This document shows positions 43,406-52,313 of a DNA stretch of 64,000 nt, in pieces. The notes below the pieces were generated by a model. The model did not search any database, was not told the DNA's origin, and worked only from the letters and a program-made list of their open reading frames with translations. Positions within the stretch are counted from its first letter, which is position 1. Each line of letters opens with the position of its first letter. The stretch comes from Gallaecimonas kandeliae (GTDB lineage: Bacteria > Pseudomonadota > Gammaproteobacteria > Enterobacterales > Gallaecimonadaceae), in the NCBI RefSeq assembly GCF_030450055.1, contig NZ_CP118480.1:1949415-2013414 (forward strand), read 5' to 3'. Made by a program: the position numbers and the translations under genes.

Positions 43406-45715
43406 ATGAACAATCACCTCCTCGTCACCAAGCGCAACGGCCAACAGGAAGCCATCGATCTGGACAAGATCCACAGGGTGGTTACCTGGGCCGCTGATGG
43501 TCTCAACAACGTATCCGTCTCCCAAGTGGAGCTGCGTGCCCAGATCCAGTTCTACGACGGCATCAAGACCGCCGACATCCACGAGACCCTGATCAAGGCC
43601 GCCGCCGACCTGATCTCCGACGAAGCGCCCGACTATCAGTACCTGGCCGCCCGCCTGGCCATCTTCCACCTGCGCAAGAAGGCCTATGACGAATTCGAGC
43701 CGCCGCACCTCTTCGAACACGTCAAGAAGATGGTGGCCATGGGCAAGTACGCCGAGCACCTGCTTGAGGACTACTCAGAAGCCGACTTCGACACCCTGAA
43801 CGGTTTCATCGACCACAGCCGCGATCTCAACTTCTCCTACGCCGCGGTCAAGCAGCTGGAAGGCAAGTACCTGGTCCAGAACAGGGTCACCGGCGAGATC
43901 TATGAATCCGCCCAGATGCTGTACCTGCTGGTGGGTGCCTGCCTGTTCGCCGGTTACCCCCATGACACCCGCCTGGGTTACGTCAAGCGCTTCTACGACG
44001 CGGTGTCCACCTTCAAGATCTCCCTGCCTACGCCCATCATGAGTGGCGTGCGCACCCCGACTCGCCAGTTCAGCTCCTGCGTGCTGATCGAGACCGGCGA
44101 CTCCCTGGATTCCATCAACGCCACCGCGTCCGCCATAGTCCGCTACGTCTCCCAGCGTGCGGGCATCGGCATCAACGCCGGCCGCCTGCGTGCCCTGGGC
44201 AGCCCCATCCGTGGCGGCGAAGCCTTCCACACCGGCTGTATCCCCTTCTACAAGCACTTCCAGACCGCCGTTAAGTCCTGCTCCCAGGGCGGCGTGCGCG
44301 GCGGTGCCGCCACCCTCTTCTACCCCATGTGGCACCTGGAAGTGGAATCCCTGCTGGTACTGAAGAACAACCGTGGCGTCGAGGAAAACCGGGTCCGTCA
44401 CATGGACTACGGCGTGCAGATCAACCGCCTGATGTACCAGCGCCTGATCAAGGGCGGCGACATTACCCTGTTCAGCCCCTCCGACGTGCCCGGCCTCTAC
44501 GACGCCTTCTTCGCCGACCAGGCCAAGTTCGAAGAGCTCTACGCCAAGTACGAGCAGGACCCGGCCATCCGCAAGAAGACCCTCAAGGCCGTGGAGCTGT
44601 TCTCCCTGCTGCTGTCCGAGCGCGCCTCCACCGGCCGCATCTACGTGCAGAACGTTGACCACTGCAACACCCACAGCCCCTTCGATCCGGAAGTGGCCCC
44701 GGTACGCCAGAGCAACCTCTGCCTGGAGATCGCCCTGCCCACCAAGCCGCTGGAAGACATCAACGACGAGAACGGCGAAATCGCCCTCTGCACCCTCTCT
44801 GCCTTCAACCTCGGCGCCATCAGCGACCTGTCCGAGTTGGAAGAGCTGGGTGAGCTGGCCGTGCGCGCCCTGGACGCCTTGCTGGACTACCAGGATTACC
44901 CGGTCAAGGCCGCCCACATCGCCACCATGGGCCGCCGCACCCTGGGCGTAGGCGTCATCAACTACGCCTACTACCTGGCCAAGAACGGCGTGCGCTATTC
45001 CGACGGCTCCGCCAACGGCCTGACCCACAGGACCTTCGAGGCCATCCAGTATTACCTGCTCAAAGCCTCCATGGAGCTGGCCAAGGAACGTGGCGCCTGC
45101 CCCATGTTCGACGAGACCACCTACGCCAAGGGCATACTGCCCATCGACACCTACAAGAAGGATCTGGATAAGATTGTCGATGAGCCGCTGCACCTGGATT
45201 GGGAAACCCTGCGTAAGGACATCGTCGACCACGGCCTGCGCAACTCCACCCTGACCGCGCTGATGCCGTCCGAGACCAGCTCCCAGATGTCCAACGCCAC
45301 CAACGGCATAGAGCCGCCCCGTGGCCATATCTCGGTCAAGGCTTCCAAGGACGGCATACTGCGCCAGGTGGTGCCGGACTACGAAGAACTCAAGGACGCC
45401 TACGAACTGCTGTGGGACATCCCCAACAACGACGGCTACCTGCAGCTGGTTGGCATCATGCAGAAGTTCGTGGACCAATCCATCAGCGCCAACACCAACT
45501 ACGATCCGGCCAAGTTCCCCGGTGGCAAGGTGCCGATGCAGACCCTGATCAAGGATCTGCTGACCGCCTATAAGATGGGCGTCAAGACCCTTTACTACCA
45601 CAACACCCGCGACGGTGCGACGGACGTCCAGACTGACCTCAAGGCCAGCACCGGTGCGACCGAAGTTATGGTCGAGGAAGACGACGGCTGCGCCGGCGGC
45701 GCCTGTAAGATTTAA
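43406..45715 (+). CDS. nrdA: class Ia ribonucleotide reductase alpha subunit
   Basis: A 769-residue large subunit. N-terminal ATP-cone ([22 protein letters not shown]), then catalytic barrel with [31 protein letters not shown] (active-site Cys and Glu) and the C-terminal redox pair CAGGAC near the end ([11 protein letters not shown]). Tyr residues for radical transfer lie in [11 protein letters not shown]. It reduces ribonucleoside diphosphates to deoxy forms. 44 bases separate it from nrdB. Confidence 0.97.
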   Translation: MNNHLLVTKRNGQQEAIDLDKIHRVVTWAADGLNNVSVSQVELRAQIQFYDGIKTADIHETLIKAAADLISDEAPDYQYLAARLAIFHLRKKAYDEFEPPHLFEHVKKMVAMGKYAEHLLEDYSEADFDTLNGFIDHSRDLNFSYAAVKQLEGKYLVQNRVTGEIYESAQMLYLLVGACLFAGYPHDTRLGYVKRFYDAVSTFKISLPTPIMSGVRTPTRQFSSCVLIETGDSLDSINATASAIVRYVSQRAGIGINAGRLRALGSPIRGGEAFHTGCIPFYKHFQTAVKSCSQGGVRGGAATLFYPMWHLEVESLLVLKNNRGVEENRVRHMDYGVQINRLMYQRLIKGGDITLFSPSDVPGLYDAFFADQAKFEELYAKYEQDPAIRKKTLKAVELFSLLLSERASTGRIYVQNVDHCNTHSPFDPEVAPVRQSNLCLEIALPTKPLEDINDENGEIALCTLSAFNLGAISDLSELEELGELAVRALDALLDYQDYPVKAAHIATMGRRTLGVGVINYAYYLAKNGVRYSDGSANGLTHRTFEAIQYYLLKASMELAKERGACPMFDETTYAKGILPIDTYKKDLDKIVDEPLHLDWETLRKDIVDHGLRNSTLTALMPSETSSQMSNATNGIEPPRGHISVKASKDGILRQVVPDYEELKDAYELLWDIPNNDGYLQLVGIMQKFVDQSISANTNYDPAKFPGGKVPMQTLIKDLLTAYKMGVKTLYYHNTRDGATDVQTDLKASTGATEVMVEEDDGCAGGACKI

Positions 45716-45722
45716 GGAAATC

Positions 45723-45744
45723 AGGGGCCGCCAGGCCCCTTTTT
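45723..45744 (+). terminator. terminator-like hairpin between nrdA and nrdB
   Basis: AGGGGCC-GCCA-GGCCCCT followed by four more T. It lies 15 bases before nrdB, after the nrdA stop. It could lower nrdB expression or stabilise the nrdA mRNA end; no separate nrdB promoter is evident. Confidence 0.6.
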
Positions 45745-45759
45745 ACCGTTGAGGATAAG

Positions 45760-46890
45760 ATGCGTTACACCACTTTCAGTCGAACCAAAAATGATGCCCT
45801 GGCCGAGCCCATGTTCTTCGGCCAACCGGTCAACGTGGCCCGCTACGACCAGCAAAAATACGAAGTCTTCGAAAAGCTGATCGAAAAGCAGCTGTCCTTC
45901 TTCTGGCGCCCGGAAGAAGTGGACGTCTCCAAGGACCGCGTCGACTTCAACAAGCTACCCGAGCACGAGCAGCACATCTTCCTGTCCAACCTCAAATACC
46001 AGACGCTCCTGGACTCCATCCAGGGCCGCAGCCCCAATGTGGCCCTGCTGCCCCTGGTGTCCATTCCGGAGCTCGAGACCTGGATAGAGACCTGGTCCTT
46101 CTCTGAGACCATCCACAGCCGCTCCTACACCCACATCATCCGCAACATAGTCGCGGATCCGGCCAAGGTGTTCGACGACATCGTCGTCAACGAAGAGATC
46201 CAGAAACGGGCCGACGAGATAGCCGGCTACTACGACGACCTCATACTGCACAGCCAGGCCTGGCAACTGCACGGCGAGGGCAGCCACCAGATCGACGGCA
46301 AGACCGTCGAGGTGAACCTGCATGACCTCAAGAAGAAGCTGTACCTCTGCATGATGGCGGTCAACGCCCTCGAGGCCATCCGCTTCTACGTCTCCTTCGC
46401 CTGCTCCTTCGCCTTTGCCGAGCGCAAACTGATGGAAGGCAACGCCAAGATCATCAAGTTCATCGCCCGGGACGAGGGCCTGCATCTGGCCGGCACCCAG
46501 CAGATCCTGAACCTGATGCGCGACGGCAAGGAAGGGGCCGAATGGGCCCAGATAGCCGCCGAGTGCCGCAGCGAGTCCGAGGCCCTGTTCAAGCGCGCCG
46601 CCGAGCAGGAGAAGGCCTGGGCCAAGTACCTGTTCAAGGACGGCTCCATGATCGGTCTCAACGAGTCCATTCTCAGCCAGTACGTGGAGTACATCACCAA
46701 TCTCCGCATGAACTTTATTGGCTTGACTCCGGCCTTCGCCACCACCTCCAACCCCATCCCCTGGATCAACGCCTGGCTGGAATCGGACAACGTGCAGGTG
46801 GCTCCCCAGGAATCGGAGATCAGCTCTTACCTGGTAGGCCAGATCGACGCCAACGTCGACTTGGACGACTTGGACGACTTCGACCTCTAA
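45760..46890 (+). CDS. nrdB: class Ia ribonucleotide reductase beta subunit
   Basis: A 376-residue diiron protein: [55 protein letters not shown] with metal-ligand Glu and His, [21 protein letters not shown] and [14 protein letters not shown]. It generates the tyrosyl radical for NrdA. The C-terminal acidic tail [10 protein letters not shown] docks with NrdA. No yfaE-type ferredoxin gene follows, unlike in enterobacteria. Confidence 0.97.
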   Translation: MRYTTFSRTKNDALAEPMFFGQPVNVARYDQQKYEVFEKLIEKQLSFFWRPEEVDVSKDRVDFNKLPEHEQHIFLSNLKYQTLLDSIQGRSPNVALLPLVSIPELETWIETWSFSETIHSRSYTHIIRNIVADPAKVFDDIVVNEEIQKRADEIAGYYDDLILHSQAWQLHGEGSHQIDGKTVEVNLHDLKKKLYLCMMAVNALEAIRFYVSFACSFAFAERKLMEGNAKIIKFIARDEGLHLAGTQQILNLMRDGKEGAEWAQIAAECRSESEALFKRAAEQEKAWAKYLFKDGSMIGLNESILSQYVEYITNLRMNFIGLTPAFATTSNPIPWINAWLESDNVQVAPQESEISSYLVGQIDANVDLDDLDDFDL

Positions 46891-46892
46891 AC

Positions 46893-46920
46893 AAAAAACC
46901 CCGCTTCTGCGGGGTTTTTT
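46893..46920 (+). terminator. intrinsic terminator after nrdB
   Basis: CCCCGC-TTCT-GCGGGG followed by six T; preceded by six A so it could also stop minus-strand transcripts. Confidence 0.92.
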
Positions 46921-46934
46921 AATGCGGGTCTGCC

Positions 46935-47140
46935 CTATTCCATCGGCAGCGAAAAGATGTCTTCCACCGGTACCTGGAAACAGCGGGCCAGCTTGAGGGC
47001 GATGGTCACCGAAGGAGTAAGGCGGCCGGTCTCCACCGTGCTGATGGTCTTGCGCGACACCCTATGGCTTCGGCCAGCTCCCCCTGGGTCAGGTTATGGA
47101 AGGCTTTTTTGATCTGAACGCTGACGCCGTCCCACCGCAA
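46935..47140 (-). pseudogene. frameshifted XRE-family transcriptional regulator
   Basis: Two minus-strand frames together give a small Cro/CI-type helix-turn-helix protein: IKKAFHNLTQGELAEAIG in one frame, then VSRKTISTVETGRLTPSVTI and ALKLARCFQVPVEDIFSLPME in the next. The join falls in ATAGGGTGTCGCG (47053-47065), where one extra G would restore the frame. The N-terminus is also unusual (TTG at 47140, no clear ribosome-binding site). Either a decaying gene or a one-base sequencing error; the intact homologues are about 65-70 residues. Confidence 0.7.
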
Positions 47141-47176
47141 TGGTTAAACTGACAGCGTTACAGTGCAGGGAAGGCC

Positions 47177-47737
47177 ATGATCAACAGCCGCCACTACCTC
47201 TCCTTCGACCGCGTCAAAGACGGTACCCCCGTCTTCGTACGGGCCGTGCGCCGGGAAGACAAGTACGCCCTGCTCAAGGCCTACAAGCACATGTCCGAGC
47301 GCTCCATTTACTACCGCTTCATGAGGCCCAAGTGGCAGATGAGCCTGGACGAGGCCGCCCGCTTCACCGACGTGGACTTTGAAAACCATGTGGCCATCGC
47401 CGTCGGCCATTACAGCGACAAGGGCGAGGAAGAGGCGCTGGGGATAGGCCGTTACATACTGCTGCCGGGCAGCAAGGTCAAAAGGGCCGAGTTCGCCTGT
47501 GCCGTCATCGACAGCCTCCAAGGCCAGGGGGTGGGCTCCATTCTCTTCAAACACCTTGTGAAGATCGCCCGCGAACAGGGCATAGAGGAATTCGTGGCCG
47601 AGGTGCTACCCCAAAACCGCGGCATGATGGGGGTTTTTCGCGCCAGCGGCCTGCCGGTCAGGGCCATCATGGAAGACGGCCTGCTGCGGGTTAACCTGGA
47701 TCTGCGCCAGAGAGACGAAGTGCTGGAGTCGGACTAA
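47177..47737 (+). CDS. GNAT family N-acetyltransferase
   Basis: A 186-residue acetyltransferase. The acetyl-CoA loop is the degenerate AVIDSLQGQGVGSILFKHLVKIA near 117-139 (Q-G-Q-G-V-G), and the N-terminal VFVRAVRREDKYALLKAY with ERSIYYRFM resembles the GNAT domains of Pat-type protein acetyltransferases. The substrate is unknown. GGGAAGG lies just upstream of the ATG. Confidence 0.85.
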   Translation: MINSRHYLSFDRVKDGTPVFVRAVRREDKYALLKAYKHMSERSIYYRFMRPKWQMSLDEAARFTDVDFENHVAIAVGHYSDKGEEEALGIGRYILLPGSKVKRAEFACAVIDSLQGQGVGSILFKHLVKIAREQGIEEFVAEVLPQNRGMMGVFRASGLPVRAIMEDGLLRVNLDLRQRDEVLESD

Positions 47738-47745
47738 ACGACGGT

Positions 47746-48162
47746 TTAGCGGCCCTGCCTGAAGCGCAGCGGCGCCTCGAAGCCGTCCGAATAGAGCTTG
47801 AGGGTATCGCCGTCCAGCTCTATCCAGTTGGCCTTGCCGAGCCGGTCGAGGTAAAGCCCCTCGGCCTGCATCAGCTCCCCCATGCAGGCCATCTTGGTAC
47901 TGCCGATATTACCTACCTTGATGGCCGCGCCGTTGACCAGCTTGTAGCCTCCGAAATAGCGGTTGCAGCCGCTAACGCCGCTGAGCTTGCCATCGGATGT
48001 GAGGTTGAGGGTGATGCCTTTGGTGGCGTTGGCAGCCGTTTTCAGGGGGCCCTCGACGGTAGCGCCACTGAGATACCAGGTGGCGTCATAGAAGCCGGGG
48101 TCATTGGGGTGCTGGCATCCTGCCAGCAAGAGAACGGCCATCATCACGAACTTCTTGTCCAT
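47746..48162 (-). CDS. META domain-containing lipoprotein
   Basis: A 138-residue lipoprotein: MDKKFVMMAVLLLAGC is the lipobox signal (Cys16). The rest is a META/HslJ-like domain (ATWYLSGATVEGPLK, GVSGCNRYFGGYKL, IGSTKMACMGELMQAEGLYLDRL), with the typical SGCNRYFG and KMAC-type segments. HslJ-type proteins are linked to heat or novobiocin resistance; a precise role is unknown. Convergent with the GNAT gene. Confidence 0.82.
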   Translation of the reverse strand: MDKKFVMMAVLLLAGCQHPNDPGFYDATWYLSGATVEGPLKTAANATKGITLNLTSDGKLSGVSGCNRYFGGYKLVNGAAIKVGNIGSTKMACMGELMQAEGLYLDRLGKANWIELDGDTLKLYSDGFEAPLRFRQGR

Positions 48163-48193
48163 ATCGCGAACTCCTTTTCATCGGCCGGAAATT

Positions 48194-48598
48194 TCAGTCG
48201 CCAGTGGCCCCCACCGGCGAGGGCGTCAATTCCCAGCATAGCTTGGGATCCCCCTGCCAGCGGATCTGGGCCACTTTTCCATTCAATAATTGGACCTGGC
48301 GCACACAGCCGTCCACCTTGGCGCCTCCACCGAAGAGGGTGCCGATGGAGCCGAACACATGGCCTGAGCCGCCCCCAACCCCAACGCTCACCGCCGGCCT
48401 GTGGCTGGAGCGGCTGTCGCGGTAGATAAGCCAGTCCTGGTCTTCCACCTTGGTGGTCTGGGCCGGTACGCCCCATTTGTCCATCAGCGCCTCGGCGGTA
48501 TAGCCCTGCCACTGGCGCATCCGGGCATCCACCCCTTCTGGCGGCACGGTGCTGCAGGCGCCCAGCACCAACAGCGGCAACAACAGCAGTTTTTTCAA
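48194..48598 (-). CDS. small lipoprotein of unknown function
   Basis: A 134-residue predicted lipoprotein (MKKLLLLPLLVLGAC, Cys15). A short helical region ARMRQWQGYTAEALMDKWGVPAQ, then DWLIYRDSRS and a Gly-rich stretch VGVGGGSGHVFGSIGTLFGGG, ending with DGCVRQVQLLNGKVAQIRWQ. The LMDKWGxP-type segment recalls BamE/SmpA-like small lipoproteins, but this is not certain. It lies 61 bases after the aryl polyene flavoenzyme gene on the same strand. Confidence 0.65.
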   Translation of the reverse strand: MKKLLLLPLLVLGACSTVPPEGVDARMRQWQGYTAEALMDKWGVPAQTTKVEDQDWLIYRDSRSSHRPAVSVGVGGGSGHVFGSIGTLFGGGAKVDGCVRQVQLLNGKVAQIRWQGDPKLCWELTPSPVGATGD

Positions 48599-48659
48599 GG
48601 CCAGGCCCTCCCTATGTTCTGCCTACACTGTTGCACCTTTATGGCGCCTTTGCCAAGGG

Positions 48660-49898
48660 CTAGCCGGGGCGGCAGATCTCCGCCAGGGCCCGCAGGCGGC
48701 GCCGCGACTCGGCCACGAAGGGGTTACCCTTGTCCCAGACATAGCCGGCCAGTATGGAGCAGACCATCTGTTTCACCTGGGGCTGGGGCTCGGGGTAGAA
48801 GATGACGTCCTGGAAGCTGCCTTCATACCAGCCTTCCACATAGGTGCGAAAAACATCGACCCCGGCCTGCAGCGGCGCGGCGAAATCCGCCTGCCAGTCC
48901 ACCGTTTCGCCCTTGAACTGGCGCACCAGGGTTTGAGCGGCGAGGCTTGCCGACTTGAAGGCGATGGTGACGCCGGAGGAGAACACTGGATCCAGGAACT
49001 CACCGGCGTTGCCGAGCAGCGCAAAACCAGGGCCACAGAGGCGGCTGACCTTGGCCGAATAGCCCTTGAGGCAGTTGACCGGCTGCTCGAACGAGGCCTG
49101 GGCCAGCACCTTGGCCAGGCCCGGCTCCTCGAAGGTCAGGGCTTTGAGCAAGGCTTCATTGTCCTGCTCGGCCCGCCCTTCAAAGTAGGCCTGGCTGGCC
49201 ACCACCCCCAGGGAGCTGGTGCCGTCGCTGAAGGGAATGAGCCAGTACCAGACGTCCTTGTGCTCAGGGTGAACGCTGATGAGGATCTTGTCGCGATCGA
49301 AACCTTCGCTGGCGTTGTCCACCACATGGGTAAAGACGCCCTGGCGGGGCTCGAAGCCGGAGGGGATCTCCAGATCCAGCAGCCTCGGCAGCACCCGGCC
49401 GAAGCCGGAGGCGTCCAGCACGAAATCCGCTTCCAACTGGTAAGGCTCGCCGTCCTCGCCCCTGGCCCAGATCCGGGCCGGGCTCACAGAGAGGTCCACT
49501 TCCTCGATACTCTGGCCGAAGCGGATATCCACCCCCTGCTTCAGGGCCTCGTCGGCCAGCAGCTTGTCGAACTGGGCCCTTTTCACCTGGAAGGTGGTAC
49601 CGGGGCCTGGGCTGAATTTGTCGCGAAAATCAAAATCCACATAGCGGCCCTGGTGGCCGAAGGCGGCCCCTTCCTTGTACTGGAAACCGGCCTGGTTGAC
49701 GGCCTTCAGCAGCCCCGCCTCGGCCAAAAAGGCCATGGACTGGGGCAGCAGGCTCTCGCCGATGGAAAAGCGCGGGAACCGGGCTTTTTCCAGCACCCGC
49801 ACGCCTATCCCTGCCCTGTGCAGCAAGGTGGCGGCCAGCACCCCGGCCGGGCCTGCCCCTATCACCAGCACCTGCACCCTTTCTTTCACGACAGTCAT
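48660..49898 (-). CDS. flavin-dependent oxidoreductase, tryptophan halogenase-like
   Basis: A 412-residue FAD enzyme with GAGPAGVLAATLL (GxGxxG near 14-19), ARFPRFSIGESLLP, and VWYWLIP, which contains the WxWxIP motif of flavin halogenases at 217-222. LGNAGEFLDPVFSSGVTIA is the second FAD site. A Lys in GFQYKEG (75) lies about where the halogenase Lys falls (inference). It closes the aryl polyene operon and overlaps the ketosynthase gene by four bases. It may hydroxylate or halogenate the aryl head, as in brominated xanthomonadins. Confidence 0.82.
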   Translation of the reverse strand: MTVVKERVQVLVIGAGPAGVLAATLLHRAGIGVRVLEKARFPRFSIGESLLPQSMAFLAEAGLLKAVNQAGFQYKEGAAFGHQGRYVDFDFRDKFSPGPGTTFQVKRAQFDKLLADEALKQGVDIRFGQSIEEVDLSVSPARIWARGEDGEPYQLEADFVLDASGFGRVLPRLLDLEIPSGFEPRQGVFTHVVDNASEGFDRDKILISVHPEHKDVWYWLIPFSDGTSSLGVVASQAYFEGRAEQDNEALLKALTFEEPGLAKVLAQASFEQPVNCLKGYSAKVSRLCGPGFALLGNAGEFLDPVFSSGVTIAFKSASLAAQTLVRQFKGETVDWQADFAAPLQAGVDVFRTYVEGWYEGSFQDVIFYPEPQPQVKQMVCSILAGYVWDKGNPFVAESRRRLRALAEICRPG

Positions 49899-51133
49899 GG
49901 TGAGTCCTTGAAACGCTTGAAGACAAGGGAGGTATTGATGCCGCCGAAGGCGAAGTTGTTGCTCATCCAGCAGTCCAGCGCCAAGGCCCGGCCCTGGCCC
50001 TGGATGTAGTCCAGCTCGCCGCAGCGCGGATCGGGCACGTCCAGATTCAGGGTGGGAGCGAACCAGTTGTCGTGCATCATCTCGATGCCGAGCCAGGCCT
50101 CCAAGGCGCCGCAGGCACCCAATGTATGGCCGAAATAGCCCTTAAGGGAGCTGATCGGGGTGGCGGCGCCGAAGACCCGGCTCGTGGCCTGGCTCTCGGC
50201 GATGTCCCCCTGCTCGGTGGCGGTGCCGTGGGCGCTGACGTACTGGACTGCCTGGGGTGCCAAGTCGGCGTCCTTAAGGGCCAGGCGCATGGCCACTTCC
50301 ATGGTCTCGGAGGTGGGGGACGTGACGTGGGCGCCGTCACAGTTGCTGCCGAAGCCGACGATCTCGGCGAGGATGTTGGCGCCCCTGGCCTTGGCGTGCT
50401 CCAGGGATTCCAGCACCAGGGTGCCGGCCCCCTCCCCTATCACCAGGCCGTCGCGGCCGGCGTCGAAGGGCCTGGGGGTGAGCCCCGGCTCGCCGTTGCG
50501 GGTGGAGGTGGCGTAGAGGGTGTCGAACACCGCCGCTTCCGTGGGGCAGAGCTCTTCGGCGCCACCGGCCACCATCAGCTCCTGCTTGCCGTACTTGATG
50601 GCTTCATAGGCATAGCCGATGGCCTGGGAGCCGGAGGTGCAGGCGCTGGAGGTGGGGATCACCCTACCCTTCAAGCCGAAGAAGAGGCTGACGTTGACGC
50701 AGGTGGTGTGCCCCATCATCTGGATGTAGCTGGTGGCGGTGATCTTGGAGCTGTCGTTGCGCTCCAGCATGGCGGCAAAGGCGGTGATGGGGGCCGTGGA
50801 GCCGATGGAAGAGCCGTAGGCGATGCCGGTGCGGCCGTCGTTCAGGCATTCATGGCCAAGCAGCCCGGCCCGTTCCAGGGCAAGCTCGGTGGCGCGGGTG
50901 GCCATCAGGCTGACCCGGCCGTGGGAGCGCACCTGCTTGCGGGAATAATGGCTCGGCCGCTCGAAGGCCACGGGCCCGGCCAGGCGGGTGTTCATGCCCT
51001 CAAAAGCCTGCCAGCCGTCCATCGCCACTATGCCGCTTTTGCCCTGCTCCATGGCCGCCTTGACGGTTGGCCAGTCCTGGCCGAGGGAGCTGATACCGGC
51101 CATACCTGTGACCACGACGCGGCGCATCAGCAA
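49895..51133 (-). CDS. apeR: aryl polyene beta-ketoacyl-ACP synthase, ApeR-type
   Basis: A 412-residue condensing enzyme: SSACTSGSQAIGYAYEAI with the active-site Cys, YVSAHGTATEQGDIAES and LKGYFGHTLGACGALE with the two catalytic His. N-terminus MLMRRVVVTGMAGISSLGQDW. It extends the polyene chain on ACP. The 3' end overlaps the flavoenzyme and the start overlaps the reductase gene by seven bases. Confidence 0.9.
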   Translation of the reverse strand: MLMRRVVVTGMAGISSLGQDWPTVKAAMEQGKSGIVAMDGWQAFEGMNTRLAGPVAFERPSHYSRKQVRSHGRVSLMATRATELALERAGLLGHECLNDGRTGIAYGSSIGSTAPITAFAAMLERNDSSKITATSYIQMMGHTTCVNVSLFFGLKGRVIPTSSACTSGSQAIGYAYEAIKYGKQELMVAGGAEELCPTEAAVFDTLYATSTRNGEPGLTPRPFDAGRDGLVIGEGAGTLVLESLEHAKARGANILAEIVGFGSNCDGAHVTSPTSETMEVAMRLALKDADLAPQAVQYVSAHGTATEQGDIAESQATSRVFGAATPISSLKGYFGHTLGACGALEAWLGIEMMHDNWFAPTLNLDVPDPRCGELDYIQGQGRALALDCWMSNNFAFGGINTSLVFKRFKDSP

Positions 51134-51852
51134 AGCCCCCCGTTCACGGCCAGCACCTGGCGGGTAATGTAGCCGGCCTTGTCGGAGCAGAGGAAGGCGA
51201 CGGCGTCCGCCACTTCCTGGGCCAGGCCCGCCCGGCGCAAAGGAATGAGCTCCTTGATGTGCTCGGCCGCCTCCAGGTTGTCGGTCATGTCGGACTGGAT
51301 AAGGCCGGGGGCCACGCAGTTGACGGTGATTTTGCGCTTGGCCAGCTCCAACGCCAGGGCCTTGGTGGCCCCTATGATGCCGGCCTTGGAGGCCGAATAG
51401 TTGACCTGGCCGCGGTTGCCGATAAGTCCGGACACCGAGGCCAGGGTAACGATGCGCCCGCCCTTGCGACCCTGGACCATGGGCATCACCACCGGCTTGA
51501 GCACGTTGTAAAAGCCGTCCAGGTTGGTGTGGATGACGCTGTCCCAGTCCTCGTCGGTCAGGGCCGGGAAGGCGCCGTCACGGGTGATGCCGGCGTTGAC
51601 CACCACACCGTAGTAGGGACCATGGGCTTCGATGTCCGCTTCCAGGGCCGTCTTGGCCGCCGTCCTGTCGCTGACGTCGAAAGGCAGCAGCCGGGCCTTA
51701 CCGCCCGCCGCCTCTATCTGGGTGCGGACCTGTTCGGCCTCTTCGTGCCGGCTGCGGTAATGGATGACGATACCGAAGCCCTCGCTGGCCAAGGTAGTGG
51801 CGATGGCGGCGCCGATGCCGCGGCTGGCGCCTGACACCAGGACTTGTCTCAT
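51127..51852 (-). CDS. apeQ: aryl polyene 3-ketoacyl-ACP reductase, ApeQ-type
   Basis: A 241-residue FabG-like SDR: VLVSGASRGIGAAIATTLA, VVNAGITRDGAF, VTLASVSGLIGNRGQVNYSASKAG with the Ser-Tyr-Lys triad, and ending VLAVNGGLC. It reduces the keto group during each elongation round. ATGA-type overlap with apeP. Confidence 0.9.
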   Translation of the reverse strand: MRQVLVSGASRGIGAAIATTLASEGFGIVIHYRSRHEEAEQVRTQIEAAGGKARLLPFDVSDRTAAKTALEADIEAHGPYYGVVVNAGITRDGAFPALTDEDWDSVIHTNLDGFYNVLKPVVMPMVQGRKGGRIVTLASVSGLIGNRGQVNYSASKAGIIGATKALALELAKRKITVNCVAPGLIQSDMTDNLEAAEHIKELIPLRRAGLAQEVADAVAFLCSDKAGYITRQVLAVNGGLC

Positions 51853-52313
51853 GCTTGCTCTCCTGCCAGGTAGGCCTTTGCATCCCTGGGTTGAAATACG
51901 GTCAATTGGGCACGCTGGGCACCCTGGCTGGCTGTCACTGTGCAGCTGAAGACGCTGAGGCCGTCTTCCTGGCTAAGGGCCTGGCGCACTTCCACCACCA
52001 GCGCCTCGCCGAAGCCGAAGTAAGGCACCTCTGACTCCAGGCGGCGGGTACCCAGCAGAAAGCCCGGCTTGATGGGCTCGCCGGCTTTTTCGGCCTGGAT
52101 GCCGGCAAAGACGGCGATGCTCTGGGCCATGTATTCGATGCCCACCCACATGGGCACGCCGCGCTCGTCGGCAAAGGGGCTGCCGGGGTGGATGTGCACC
52201 TCGCAGCGGGCGCTCTCCTCGTCCGCCGCCAGCACCCTGTCCAGCAGCAGCATGGGCGCCCTGTGGGCCACGTAGTGTTCGGGGGGGCCGAAGCTATTAA
52301 TTTCTTGTGTCAT
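51849..52313 (-). CDS. apeP: aryl polyene dehydratase, ApeP-type hotdog protein
   Basis: A 154-residue hotdog-fold protein: INSFGPPEHYVAHRAPMLLL with DRVLAADEE, FADERGVPMWVGIEYMAQSIAVFAG and FLLGTRRLESEVPYFGFGE. The IEYMAQ helix places it with 3-hydroxyacyl-ACP dehydratases. With ApeI it forms the polyene double bonds. The start at 52313 overlaps apeO by 17 bases. Confidence 0.88.
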   Translation of the reverse strand: MTQEINSFGPPEHYVAHRAPMLLLDRVLAADEESARCEVHIHPGSPFADERGVPMWVGIEYMAQSIAVFAGIQAEKAGEPIKPGFLLGTRRLESEVPYFGFGEALVVEVRQALSQEDGLSVFSCTVTASQGAQRAQLTVFQPRDAKAYLAGEQA

